Assembly: GCA_900102235.1 (NCBI GenBank)
Contig: FMVL01000004.1
Span: 423,278 to 487,277, forward strand
DNA length: 64,000 bases
Direction of reading: 5' to 3'
Source of the DNA: Lachnospiraceae bacterium XBB2008
GTDB lineage: Bacteria; Bacillota; Clostridia; Lachnospirales; Lachnospiraceae
The notes beneath the pieces are model-generated. The model had not been told where the DNA came from. It saw only the letters and a program-made list of their open reading frames with translations, and searched no databases. The translations under genes and the position numbers were made by a program. Shown one piece after another: positions 24,044 through 31,997 of this stretch (position 1 is the first letter of the stretch; the number at the start of each line of letters is the position of its first letter).

Positions 24044-25480
24044 CGTCACGATGCTTCGGTATGTGGCGGACGATATCTTCACGCCCGTACGCTGCGTGGA
24101 GGCGTGGACTATCTGACCGTTGCCGATGTATATGCCCACATGACCGCCGTAATAGATGATATCACCGGCTTTGGCCTGGTCATATGACACCGCGGTTCCC
24201 ACGCTCGACTGGGAGTAGGAAGTTCTCGGAAGACTTATGCCGAATGCCTGATATACTGCCATCGTGAAGCCCGAGCAGTCCGATCCGTTATACGGATCCG
24301 TACCTCCGGGAACATACGGCCTTCCGACAAACTGAAGGGCGTAATTGGCGATCTGGGCACCTTTGCCCGATCCGGATGCGGTAACAGTCGTTCCCGACGA
24401 AGATGACGAGGACGATGATGAGGAGGAGGAAGTCGTCGACTGGTTGGAATCAGTCGTAAGCTGCGAGGTGATGGATGTCATCGAAGCTATCTCATCCGCC
24501 GAATATCCAGCTTCCAAAGCAGCCGCATATGCAGCCGCAGCCGCCTGTGCTTCCTGTTCGGCTTTGAGCCGCTCCTGCTCTGCCTCGATCTCACGCTGTT
24601 TTGCCTCGGCTTCGCGCTTTTTCTCGGCTTCCGCTTTCTCTATGGACCGGATCTCACTGGTCTGCTGATTGATCTTGGCGGTATATATCGCTGCCTGCTG
24701 TCTGGCCTGGGCCAGCATCACGCTGTAATTCTCGTATTCCTCCTCGAGCTGGGCTTCCACTTCCTCCAGATACTTCTGTTCTTCCTCGAGCTCCTGCTTG
24801 GATGTCTCAAGCTCGGATTTTTCCTCCTCGAGTCTGTCCCAGATCTCCTTGGTGTAATCCACGGTCTGTTTGTACTCCTCGAGCATCTGTCTGTCATATG
24901 CATAAAGCTGTTCAACGTACTCCGCCTTATTCAGGGCATCGGCAAGTGAAGAAGTGGCTGCATCCAGAAAGATAGATATGTAGGTTGCATCACCGATCTC
25001 ATACATATATCTGATACGGATCTTCATCGAGGCGTACTGCTCATCTCTCGTAGCTACCGCCTGATCGTACTCTTCCTGCGTATCAGCTATCTCTACGGTC
25101 TTATTCTCAATATCGGAGGAGATCAGGTCGATATCGGTAAGCAGGCCAACAAGCTCCATATTGATGCCTTCGATCTCGGTATCCAGATCGCCCATAGCAC
25201 CCGATATTGAATTGATCTGGCTGTTCGTGCCGCTTAAGCCCGACTGAGCCTCGTTCTTGGCTTTCTCAGCGTCTCTTTTCTGATTCTCAAGATCGCTTAT
25301 CTCCGAGTTGATCGAATCTATCTCGCTCTGCATGTCATCGATCGTGGTCGCCTGAGCCGTCGGAGCAGACCAAAACAAGACCACAGCGATAATAAGGGCT
25401 GTGATCTTTACGGATCTGTGTCTCTTGTCAGGCTTGCAATGGATTGTCGGCTTGAAAATACCACGTATCATATTTGTCAT
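24023..25480 (-). CDS. Secreted NlpC/P60 peptidoglycan endopeptidase, CwlO-like
   Basis: The 485-residue protein starts with a signal peptide (basic KPDKRHRSVK, then ITALIIAVVLFWSAPTAQA, near residues 28-45), followed by a long coiled coil (near 46-310), a serine-rich linker with a run of Ser (near 350-362), and a C-terminal NlpC/P60 domain. The catalytic Cys is in SDCSGF (near 402), the His in GHVGIYIGNG (near 446), and a third polar residue in the nearby IVHAST. Such enzymes cut the gamma-D-Glu to diamino-acid bond in murein during elongation, and are activated by FtsEX in B. subtilis CwlO. No good ribosome site precedes the start; TATAAT-like strings lie immediately upstream. The start is fixed mainly by the signal peptide, and the ATG three codons in is an alternative. 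Confidence 0.92.
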   Translation of the reverse strand: MTNMIRGIFKPTIHCKPDKRHRSVKITALIIAVVLFWSAPTAQATTIDDMQSEIDSINSEISDLENQKRDAEKAKNEAQSGLSGTNSQINSISGAMGDLDTEIEGINMELVGLLTDIDLISSDIENKTVEIADTQEEYDQAVATRDEQYASMKIRIRYMYEIGDATYISIFLDAATSSLADALNKAEYVEQLYAYDRQMLEEYKQTVDYTKEIWDRLEEEKSELETSKQELEEEQKYLEEVEAQLEEEYENYSVMLAQARQQAAIYTAKINQQTSEIRSIEKAEAEKKREAEAKQREIEAEQERLKAEQEAQAAAAAYAAALEAGYSADEIASMTSITSQLTTDSNQSTTSSSSSSSSSSSSGTTVTASGSGKGAQIANYALQFVGRPYVPGGTDPYNGSDCSGFTMAVYQAFGISLPRTSYSQSSVGTAVSYDQAKAGDIIYYGGHVGIYIGNGQIVHASTQRTGVKISSATYRSIVTIRRVVN

Positions 25481-25504
25481 TATACCATTTATTGTGTTAT
25501 TATA

Positions 25505-25533
25505 GTTGACAGACTTTTTCAGAGACTAAAGAT
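25505..25533 (+). promoter_or_regulatory. Promoter candidate for the small membrane protein gene
   Basis: TTGACA (25505-25510) is followed after 17 nt by AAGATA (25528-25533), about 25 nt upstream of the start codon at 25558. The -35 is perfect and the -10 weak. The region is shared with the divergent NlpC/P60 gene, whose own -10 may be one of the TATAAT-like strings on the other strand (near 25484 and 25500). Confidence 0.5.
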
Positions 25534-25557
25534 ACGTAAAACACGGAGGATTCAACC

Positions 25558-26043
25558 ATGCAGGCTTGGCAGATAGTTATGATAGTGATCACCGTAGTGC
25601 TCATTGCGGCGATCATAGTATTGTATTTCCTGGGCAAGAAGACCCAGAAGAAGCAGGAAGAGCAGCAAGAGCAGCTCGATGCCATGAAGCAGACGGTCAG
25701 CATGCTGATCATCGATAAGAAACGCATGAAGCTCAGGGATGCGGGACTTCCGCAGGCAGTGCTCGAGCAGACCCCCAAGTATCTGCGCGGTTCCAAACTG
25801 CCGATCGTAAAGGCCAAGGTCGGCCCTCAGATCATGTCATTCATCTCGGATGAGAAGATCTTTGACGCAATTCCCGTCAAGAAAGAGGTCAAGGCGACCA
25901 TCAGCGGTCTGTATATCACTTCGGTCAAGGGCTTACACGGAAATATCCAGAATACCGAGCCTGTGAAGAAATCCTGGAGAGCCAAGTTCCAGGAGAAGGT
26001 CGACAAACTTCAGGAGAAGGCCGGCGCGAAGCCGATCAAGTAA
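25558..26043 (+). CDS. Small membrane-anchored protein of unknown function
   Basis: The 161-residue protein has one N-terminal membrane helix (IVMIVITVVLIAAIIVLYFL, residues 6-25), a charged glutamine-rich coiled segment (KKTQKKQEEQQEQLDAMKQ), then a compact cytoplasmic part of about 90 residues with a basic tail. I do not recognise a named family; proteins of this layout are conserved in Lachnospiraceae, as far as I recall. GGAGG lies 7 nt before the ATG. It is a single-gene unit with its own terminator at 26095-26116. Confidence 0.8.
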   Translation: MQAWQIVMIVITVVLIAAIIVLYFLGKKTQKKQEEQQEQLDAMKQTVSMLIIDKKRMKLRDAGLPQAVLEQTPKYLRGSKLPIVKAKVGPQIMSFISDEKIFDAIPVKKEVKATISGLYITSVKGLHGNIQNTEPVKKSWRAKFQEKVDKLQEKAGAKPIK

Positions 26044-26084
26044 TATAAGTAAGCGAATCGATTAAGTAATATATGTGGGCGAAT
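26033..26084. repeat. 26-bp tandem repeat spanning the stop codon of the small membrane protein gene
   Basis: Adjacent copies at 26033-26058 and 26059-26084 differ at four positions. The first contains the last codons and the TAA stop (26041-26043), so the gene end has been duplicated in tandem before the terminator. Confidence 0.85.
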
Positions 26085-26094
26085 AAGAGATTTG

Positions 26095-26116
26095 CGGGGG
26101 CGAAAGCCCCCGTTTT
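26095..26116 (+). terminator. Strong rho-independent terminator
   Basis: CGGGGGC-GAAA-GCCCCCG (26095-26112), with a stable GNRA-type tetraloop, is followed by TTTTCTT. It ends transcription of the small membrane protein gene. Confidence 0.92.
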
Positions 26117-26216
26117 CTTATGGTTGCGGTGTGCGATGCATTGCCTGCAGACGAAAATGACCTTCTCAGGTCATAAAGGAGAAAATCCCTGATACCCCAT
26201 GTAATATTGTGCGAAA

Positions 26217-26255
26217 TATGACCCAAACGGAGCTAAATGCTTCGTTTGGGTCATA
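26217..26255. terminator. Long perfect hairpin, possible terminator for the DUF1934 gene
   Basis: Arms TATGACCCAAACG (26217-26229) and CGTTTGGGTCATA (26243-26255) pair perfectly over 13 bp and extend by AGC/GCT toward the loop. On the minus strand the stem is followed by TTTC, 70 nt past the DUF1934 stop. A smaller ATGACC/GGTCAT hairpin that repeats the stem sequence lies at 26157-26174. The rest of 26117-26323 holds no gene. Confidence 0.5.
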
Positions 26256-26301
26256 AAGTCGATAAAACAGCTTCCGGGGCGGGGCGAAAGTCGCCGCTTT
26301 C

Positions 26302-26345
26302 TCAGGAAAGATTCGATTTGTTCTCAGGAAAGATCCAGTTTGTTC
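26302..26345. repeat. 22-bp tandem repeat spanning the stop codon of the DUF1934 gene
   Basis: Adjacent copies at 26302-26323 and 26324-26345 differ at three positions. The inner copy holds the last seven codons and the stop (26324-26326). The outer copy repeats them after the stop, again ending in TGA. Confidence 0.85.
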
Positions 26346-26773
26346 TTTGGAGAAATGTCCATGCTGATCACGCAATCCGAAAGGAACTCGTAATTGATAT
26401 CCAGGCCGTATTGCGCTTCAAGATGTATGCACTCGTCATGCTCTGTCACTTCAACCTTGTGGGTATTGATACCTATCATCAATGATCCGAACGGGGTCTG
26501 ATAGCTCGTCAGATTCTGCTTTCCCTCTTCGAATACCATATGGACATTGATCATGCCCTTCTTGGTGACTTCTATCGTATCCGGACTGAACTTGACCAGA
26601 TTCGATATGGGTTCTTCTACGCCCTCAAGCATCTCGTCATACATAAGATAACGGCTATTATTCTTTTCGTAATATCTGGCATTGGTGATGATCTCAATAG
26701 GTTCGCCCTCTCCCGTATTCTCGTTAAAGGCGAACTGCATCCCCTTCATGGCCAGCAGAACTTCTTTGTCCAT
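26324..26773 (-). CDS. DUF1934 (YwiB-like) beta-barrel protein
   Basis: The 149-residue product fits the DUF1934 family of small calycin-like beta-barrels: RYLMYDE near residue 41, IEVTKKGMINVHMVFEEGKQN in the middle and the signature YQTPFGSLMIGINTHKVEV near 92-110. The function of the family is unknown. GGAGGAAAT precedes the ATG. It is divergent from ispE and its promoter must lie in the 148-bp gap to ispE. Confidence 0.85.
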   Translation of the reverse strand: MDKEVLLAMKGMQFAFNENTGEGEPIEIITNARYYEKNNSRYLMYDEMLEGVEEPISNLVKFSPDTIEVTKKGMINVHMVFEEGKQNLTSYQTPFGSLMIGINTHKVEVTEHDECIHLEAQYGLDINYEFLSDCVISMDISPKNKLDLS

Positions 26774-26857
26774 TTATTTCCTCCGGTCCGAACAGATAAT
26801 ACCATAAAGAAGGTTAGGATAAATGATATCACATGGATAAAAAATAATACAATCATG

Positions 26858-26866
26858 TGGTATAAT
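26858..26866 (+). promoter_or_regulatory. Extended -10 promoter of ispE
   Basis: TGG-TATAAT (26858-26866) matches an extended -10 element with no clear -35. Transcription would begin near 26873, so the ATG at 26865, which lies within the box, cannot be the ispE start. Confidence 0.6.
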
Positions 26867-26921
26867 GTATACAAAATACAATCCTATACATTCTCTCAGG
26901 ATGACCACGCAAGCAACTTTG

Positions 26922-27896
26922 ATGAATAATATGTCCGCAAATTCTATCACAGAAACCGCATATGCCAAGATCAACCTGGCTCTGGATATCACAGGCAGGC
27001 TTCCGAACGGATACCATGCCGTACGGATGGTCATGGAGACCATAAGCATCCATGACGCTCTCACATTCACACTGTCCGACAAGCCCGGCATACGTCTGAC
27101 CTGCCAGATGGAGGATGATGCTCTCTCGGTATCCGAGCTTGACTGCGGGGACGATAATCTGATCGTAAGAGCGGCCTGCGCGCTTCTATCCGATGCAGAA
27201 AAGAGCAGCCGTCTTGGAGTAGAAACGGCAGGGTCAAACCGCTTCGAGGCGGATAAGAAAGAGAACGAAAAGATCGGCCTTGATATAGCGCTCGTCAAGC
27301 GGATCCCGATGGCTGCGGGAATGGCCGGCGGAAGTTCCGACGCCGCTGCGACGCTCCGCGGTGTGAATAAGCTTCTGAACCTCGGCTACACTGATGAGGA
27401 ATTATGTATAACAGGTGTTACTATTGGCGCCGACGTTCCCTATTGCATCCTCGGAGGAAGCATGCTCGCCGAAGGAATAGGTGAGAAGCTCACCCCCATA
27501 CCCGCACCGCCCGATACGTATATACTGATCGCAAAACCCGATATCGACGTATCCACAGCCTATGTTTACAGGCAGATAGATTCATCGCCGTCCATAGACC
27601 ACCCCGATGTTGACGGGATGATATCCGCGATCAAGGAAAAGGATCTTTCCCGCATGGCCTCCAAACTCGGAAACGTCCTCAGAGATGTGACCGCGCAGGA
27701 ATATGCCATTGTTCCCGAACTGGAGCAGAGTATGCGATCGCAGGGTGCCAAGGGAGCACTTATGAGCGGATCCGGGCCGACGGTATTCGGACTGTTCGAC
27801 AACAAGGAGACGTGTATGCAGGCGCTTGATCACATACGCGCACTCTACCCCGATATATATGTTTCGGACGCCGTTTTCGTTTCCAACAAACAATAG
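26922..27896 (+). CDS. ispE: 4-diphosphocytidyl-2-C-methyl-D-erythritol kinase
   Basis: The GHMP-family kinase phosphorylates CDP-ME in the non-mevalonate isoprenoid pathway. It shows the N-terminal AYAKINLALDITGRLPNGYH, the ATP-binding PMAAGMAGGSSDAAATLRG near residue 130, and the C-terminal GALMSGSGPTVFGLF. The start is uncertain: 26922 or 26931 gives the normal N-terminus, 26901 is possible, and all have weak ribosome sites. The 324-residue product has a serine- and asparagine-rich insert near 88-112 that makes it slightly long. It is followed 107 nt later by the GntR regulator gene. Confidence 0.93.
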   Translation: MNNMSANSITETAYAKINLALDITGRLPNGYHAVRMVMETISIHDALTFTLSDKPGIRLTCQMEDDALSVSELDCGDDNLIVRAACALLSDAEKSSRLGVETAGSNRFEADKKENEKIGLDIALVKRIPMAAGMAGGSSDAAATLRGVNKLLNLGYTDEELCITGVTIGADVPYCILGGSMLAEGIGEKLTPIPAPPDTYILIAKPDIDVSTAYVYRQIDSSPSIDHPDVDGMISAIKEKDLSRMASKLGNVLRDVTAQEYAIVPELEQSMRSQGAKGALMSGSGPTVFGLFDNKETCMQALDHIRALYPDIYVSDAVFVSNKQ

Positions 27897-28003
27897 ATGG
27901 TTCTTTCCAACTGATGAAATGGAGATAACGAAGTTTCCGCTTCTATCCTATGACAGAGAAAAACAAATAAATGTGCTGTTCTCACTGATTACGGAGGTAG
28001 CCC

Positions 28004-28687
28004 ATGAAAGACGATTTCAAGCTTGATCCCAACATTTATCTGCCGCTTCACGAGGTGGTGTTCAATACGCTCAGACGTGCGATCCTGACCGGAGAACTCG
28101 ATCCCGGAGAGAGACTGATGGAGATACATCTGGCCAGCCGTTTCGGCGTAAGCCGTACTCCGGTGCGCGAAGCCATCCGCATGCTCGAGCAGGAAGGTCT
28201 GGTCACTTTGCGCCCGGCCAGAGGCGCCGTAGTTGCCAGCATCTCGGCAGAGAGCGTTCAGGATGTCCTGGAAGTCAGACGCGCCATGGATGTGCTGTGC
28301 GCATCCCTCGCCTGCAAAAGGATAACCGAAACACAGCTTGAGTCCCTCAAAGAAGCCTGTGAGAAGTTCGAGGAGGCCGTTAAAGCTCCCGAAAAGGATC
28401 TTACACATATCGCTGCCTGTGATGTGGCTCTGCACGATATAATCATCGATGCGACCGCAAACAGACGCTTAAAGCAGCTCGTAAATAACCTCTCCGAGCA
28501 GATGTACCGCTACAGATTTGAATATCTTAAGGATTCCGAGATATATGACCAGCTCGTAAAAGAGCACAGCGATATCTATGCAGCCATCGCCGCGCGCGAC
28601 GAAGAAGCTGCCGCCGACGCATGCGGTATCCATATAGATAATCAGGAGTACGCTATCATGAAGCAGATAGCGCTGAGCAAGGAATAA
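28004..28687 (+). CDS. GntR-family transcriptional regulator (FadR/FCD type)
   Basis: The 227-residue protein has an N-terminal winged helix (VVFNTLRRAILTGELDPGERL, then LASRFGVSRTPVREAIRMLEQEGLV) and an all-helical FCD effector domain (residues 80-220) with the expected metal-binding residues (Asp in CDVALHDIII and later histidines). FCD regulators bind small organic acids, often sugar acids or intermediates. A perfect GGAGG site precedes the ATG. The target is unknown; its 3' end faces the polysaccharide block, and it is the last plus-strand gene before it. Confidence 0.92.
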   Translation: MKDDFKLDPNIYLPLHEVVFNTLRRAILTGELDPGERLMEIHLASRFGVSRTPVREAIRMLEQEGLVTLRPARGAVVASISAESVQDVLEVRRAMDVLCASLACKRITETQLESLKEACEKFEEAVKAPEKDLTHIAACDVALHDIIIDATANRRLKQLVNNLSEQMYRYRFEYLKDSEIYDQLVKEHSDIYAAIAARDEEAAADACGIHIDNQEYAIMKQIALSKE

Positions 28688-28721
28688 GAAACATCCGGGC
28701 ATTCGGGATAGTGACCGGCTT

Positions 28722-29639
28722 TTATCTGAACTTCCCTTCAGGGTCGATCAGGATCCAGTTTTTCCACAGATCGTGCATGAGATCCTCGTCAAAAACCTGA
28801 GATCTCATATGTATCGCAGGCCTTATGCACAGGGCTTCTTCTCTGTGCGGATCAAGGCGCGCTCCCCAGAAACTGAAAGAAGAATTGGCGCAGATATGCG
28901 CATCGCACAGACTCATCAGATATATGTCAAAAAGGCTGTCAGGGCCGTGGTTTACATCGACAGCGGTACAATCGGGCGCTTTAGCGTATTTTGCAGAAAC
29001 ATAATCGGGATCGTCCGAAAAAATGAAAAACCTCACATCCGGATGCTCATCACGGATATACTCAAACGCAGAATCATAGTATTCATCGGTGGAAACTCCG
29101 CCGAAAAGATCGGATATGCCCGGTTTCAGGTAGTCGCCGCGGCGGATATGGACCGAGCATGAAAAAGGAGCCGCATCGATGACCGACTTCACTTCGTCGA
29201 TCCGGGCTTTTTGAGCAGGATCTGCCTCGAGAATGGGGGCAAAATCAAACTTTTCACGAAGATCGGGGAGGATATCCGCATAATACCTGTCGGCGCTCCA
29301 GTAGCCCTCCAGCAGACAGTCATCCTTATCGAAGATCTCCGGCTGATACATGGAGTTTTCGCGGATATAGCGGGATGCGGAGGGGTTAAGCTTAGCCCTG
29401 ATGCGGGACACGATCCCGGGATTCATGATCACCTTCACGGTCCCTTCATCGGCCGTTTGGAAATCGGCGCGCATGAAGCGGTCGATCTCCAGTTTGCGCG
29501 GGGTATCTGTGTGTGATGCCTCGTTTACGAACCATGAAGTGTCCAGACAAGCTTTTTTTCCAAGCGATATGAACTTCCTGTAGAGGGCGTACTGCTGCAT
29601 CTGGTTGCCCAGCCCGCCCATCAATCTGATTATGACCAT
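28722..29639 (-). CDS. GT11 family alpha-1,2-fucosyltransferase-like glycosyltransferase
   Basis: The 305-residue enzyme has the GT11 motifs GGLGNQMQQYALYRK at the N-terminus, VHIRRGDY near residue 163 (GDP-sugar binding), FFIFSDDPDYV near 203 and CANSSFSFWGARL near 248. GT11 enzymes transfer L-fucose from GDP-fucose to a galactose 2-OH. The ATG at 29637-29639 has GGGA upstream. It is the last gene of the polysaccharide operon, 67 nt after the GH105-like gene, and shares only the family motifs with the other GT11 enzyme at 35435-36358, so two different linkages are likely. No GDP-fucose synthesis genes are in the window. Confidence 0.9.
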   Translation of the reverse strand: MVIIRLMGGLGNQMQQYALYRKFISLGKKACLDTSWFVNEASHTDTPRKLEIDRFMRADFQTADEGTVKVIMNPGIVSRIRAKLNPSASRYIRENSMYQPEIFDKDDCLLEGYWSADRYYADILPDLREKFDFAPILEADPAQKARIDEVKSVIDAAPFSCSVHIRRGDYLKPGISDLFGGVSTDEYYDSAFEYIRDEHPDVRFFIFSDDPDYVSAKYAKAPDCTAVDVNHGPDSLFDIYLMSLCDAHICANSSFSFWGARLDPHREEALCIRPAIHMRSQVFDEDLMHDLWKNWILIDPEGKFR

Positions 29640-29706
29640 TCAAAAATCCCGTACTGTAAATCTACAGAAAAAGGGCCCCTAAAATGCCGGAGAATCATCG
29701 TCATGT

Positions 29707-30813
29707 CTATAACAACAGCAGCGTCATTCCCACTGACCACGGATAAGAGCCGTATGTGTCAGAATACAGGCCTATGCCCATGCATTCGCCCTGTGCGCCC
29801 TTAACCTTGCCATCCGAGCCTATATAAGGCACGAGCGGTTCGATATAGGACTCGCGCTTCACGCCTCTTTCCGCACGGTAGTCGCGCTGTTTGATACCGT
29901 AAATAATCATCGCCGATGCGGAAGTGTCCGCAGGCGTCTCATCATCATGTATGATACTGCCGAAAAGGCCGTCTTCGCGCCGAAACTGCTGTGCTATCTC
30001 CGTCATATGCTCAAGCAGCGCCGCAAAAGTCTTCGAAGCCGTGATCGCTTCGGGACTTTTCGGCGGATACATGTCAAAAGCCTCCACGGAAGCACCCAGA
30101 CCATACATTATCCAGCCAAGCGCACGGCCCCAGCCGAGTGCCCCGCTGATCTTCACATCGCCGTTATCGCCATCCAGACTGTATACATGCCACGGAAGCC
30201 CTATCTCGGGATCCGTGAGGTGTTTCAGCGCGTAGGTCATCTGATTTCTGGCAAAAGCGATCGCATCATCATCATTCTTCATCAGCCCGTACATAACCGC
30301 AAAAGGAACGATCATGCCAAGGCTGTCCGCGAATATCTGCCCGGTCTTCTGGGCCGGTCTGTACGGCAGAACGCCCTCGGCATCCGCATCATGACCGTAA
30401 AGGAACCTCATTATGCCGTCAGCAACCTTCATGTACCGCATGAAGGTCTCGGGATCGTCATCCTTATAAAAATCGGCGAGCATCAGGATAGCCTGACCCG
30501 CCAGCACGTCATCAACAAAATACAGCGGTGCCTCTGCGGCTATCCACTTGTCTATGTGGCTCTGCACGGCTGCCATGCCGTATATCGAAGCGGCTCTGTC
30601 GACGTTGTTATCCGCTTTGCTTTTCTTACGGGCCTGGTAAACGAGGCCGCACATCAGGCAACCCTTGGGCCAGTTCATCGTATCTATCGGAGCCACGGAC
30701 TCGTGTTTGATATGCACACGCGCCCATCGCCTGATCTTATGATAGATGTCCGGCTCGTCAGGTATGTCCAGAAGCCTTACGGCTTCTTCTGTAAGTGATC
30801 TATAGAAGTTCAT
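29707..30813 (-). CDS. GH88/GH105-type unsaturated glucuronyl or galacturonyl hydrolase
   Basis: The 368-residue protein has the (alpha/alpha)6-barrel signatures of GH105: APIDTMNWPKGCLMCGL near residue 42, YFVDDVLAGQAIL near 98 (the catalytic Asp region), ISGALGWGRALGWIMYGL near 212, and DDETPADTSASAMIIYGI near 287. No signal peptide is seen, so it acts in the cytoplasm. Such enzymes remove the 4,5-unsaturated uronic acid left by polysaccharide lyases. Its place inside a biosynthetic operon, overlapping the pyruvyltransferase gene by ATGA, is unusual; no lyase is visible in the window. It may recycle fragments of the cell's own uronic-acid polymer. Confidence 0.85.
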   Translation of the reverse strand: MNFYRSLTEEAVRLLDIPDEPDIYHKIRRWARVHIKHESVAPIDTMNWPKGCLMCGLVYQARKKSKADNNVDRAASIYGMAAVQSHIDKWIAAEAPLYFVDDVLAGQAILMLADFYKDDDPETFMRYMKVADGIMRFLYGHDADAEGVLPYRPAQKTGQIFADSLGMIVPFAVMYGLMKNDDDAIAFARNQMTYALKHLTDPEIGLPWHVYSLDGDNGDVKISGALGWGRALGWIMYGLGASVEAFDMYPPKSPEAITASKTFAALLEHMTEIAQQFRREDGLFGSIIHDDETPADTSASAMIIYGIKQRDYRAERGVKRESYIEPLVPYIGSDGKVKGAQGECMGIGLYSDTYGSYPWSVGMTLLLL

Positions 30814-31997
30814 GTAAGTATCTCCGCTATCCTGCCGGTCTTAGCTATCCACTCGGGTATCTTTTTCTTCAGGATATCCCTCTGCTCGTCGGCGTGGGCT
30901 TCAAGCCACATGTATCCGTCCGTCAGATCGGTGTCCTTCTTCAGTTCCTGCACGGGACACACATATCCTTCGCGCTGTCCGAAGAGGTCGACTGCGATGC
31001 CTGCCGCTTTTACCGAATATCCGACCACGAGCGTCGGAACATATGTGGAATAGGCCGCAATGGACGCATGTGTCCTGGCCGCTATCAGCAGCCTGCAGCG
31101 GCTTATCATGTATTTGAGCTGCTCCGCGGGAGCATCGGGCATCATGATCACGCGCCCGGTATCGGAATACAGGTCATACAGCGTCCTGATCGCCTTGCGG
31201 TCGTCTGACAGGGGCGTCACCACGTGAGGGATCAGCATGATCACATCCGAAGTCTCGGACAGGATCGTCTCTATCATGTGCTTATAGTTGGCGACGATGA
31301 TCCCGGGGCGGTCCGCCGATTCGTAGTTTAAGATCATCGGGGAGATATTGATGCCTATCGTATGGCCTTCCTTAAAGCCTTCCGGTGCCGCGCACTCTGC
31401 CGGTTTCAAGGCAAAAGCGGGATCGGGAAGCAGGAAGATACGGTCTGACATCTTATCGGGAAGTGCCTGCAAAAGAGCCTCGTATGACGTCGATTCACGG
31501 GCGATGATGCATTTGTACATCGACAGATCTTCCACTATCTCCGGGCGTTTTAAGATATCGGGTTCGACCGAGCAGCCCACCAGAGCCGTGGGCACTTTAT
31601 TTTTTGCAAAAAGGATATTCGCGCCCCGCAGGTTCACAAGCGCATCATCGTAGCAGTAATTGTCTCCGCCGATCGACAGCGCGCAGTCATACTGCCCATA
31701 AGGCGCAGCCCCGCGGTATGCATAGTCCATCTGCATATCGGGCCTGTGCAAGAGCTTTCTGCATGCATAATAGTAAGCCTTCCGGAGCAGACTGTCCTCG
31801 TAGTGCCTTGCGGGAATGATATCGCAGATATCGCCCAGGCCTGCCGCTTCGTCCTCTGCGGGATTATTGCTAAGGACCGCGGACCTACCGCCCAGAATAG
31901 CGCTTAAGGAGCGGACTATGGCTTCACAGCCGTGATTCGCGCTCCCTGCATGCATATACATCAGATATCGGTTTATAGAAGAATTGTTAAAAGTCAT
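30810..31997 (-). CDS. Polysaccharide pyruvyl transferase family protein
   Basis: The 395-residue protein matches the CsaB/WcaK-type pyruvyltransferase family: an N-terminal HAGSANHGCEAIVRSL nucleotide-like loop, ALSIGGDNYCYDD near residue 107, a central helix-strand module, and C-terminal RCRLLIAARTHASIAAYSTYVPTLVVGYSVKAAGIA near 289-324. These enzymes add a pyruvate ketal from PEP to a sugar. The ATG at 31995-31997 overlaps the GT2 stop as ATGA; an ATG at residue 13 is an alternative. It gives the polymer a negative charge. Confidence 0.88.
   Translation of the reverse strand: MTFNNSSINRYLMYMHAGSANHGCEAIVRSLSAILGGRSAVLSNNPAEDEAAGLGDICDIIPARHYEDSLLRKAYYYACRKLLHRPDMQMDYAYRGAAPYGQYDCALSIGGDNYCYDDALVNLRGANILFAKNKVPTALVGCSVEPDILKRPEIVEDLSMYKCIIARESTSYEALLQALPDKMSDRIFLLPDPAFALKPAECAAPEGFKEGHTIGINISPMILNYESADRPGIIVANYKHMIETILSETSDVIMLIPHVVTPLSDDRKAIRTLYDLYSDTGRVIMMPDAPAEQLKYMISRCRLLIAARTHASIAAYSTYVPTLVVGYSVKAAGIAVDLFGQREGYVCPVQELKKDTDLTDGYMWLEAHADEQRDILKKKIPEWIAKTGRIAEILT

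Noticed and set aside
26865-26921. N-terminal extension of ispE from the ATG at 26865
   Set aside because: That codon lies in the extended -10 box, so it would not be transcribed; family members start near 26922-26931.
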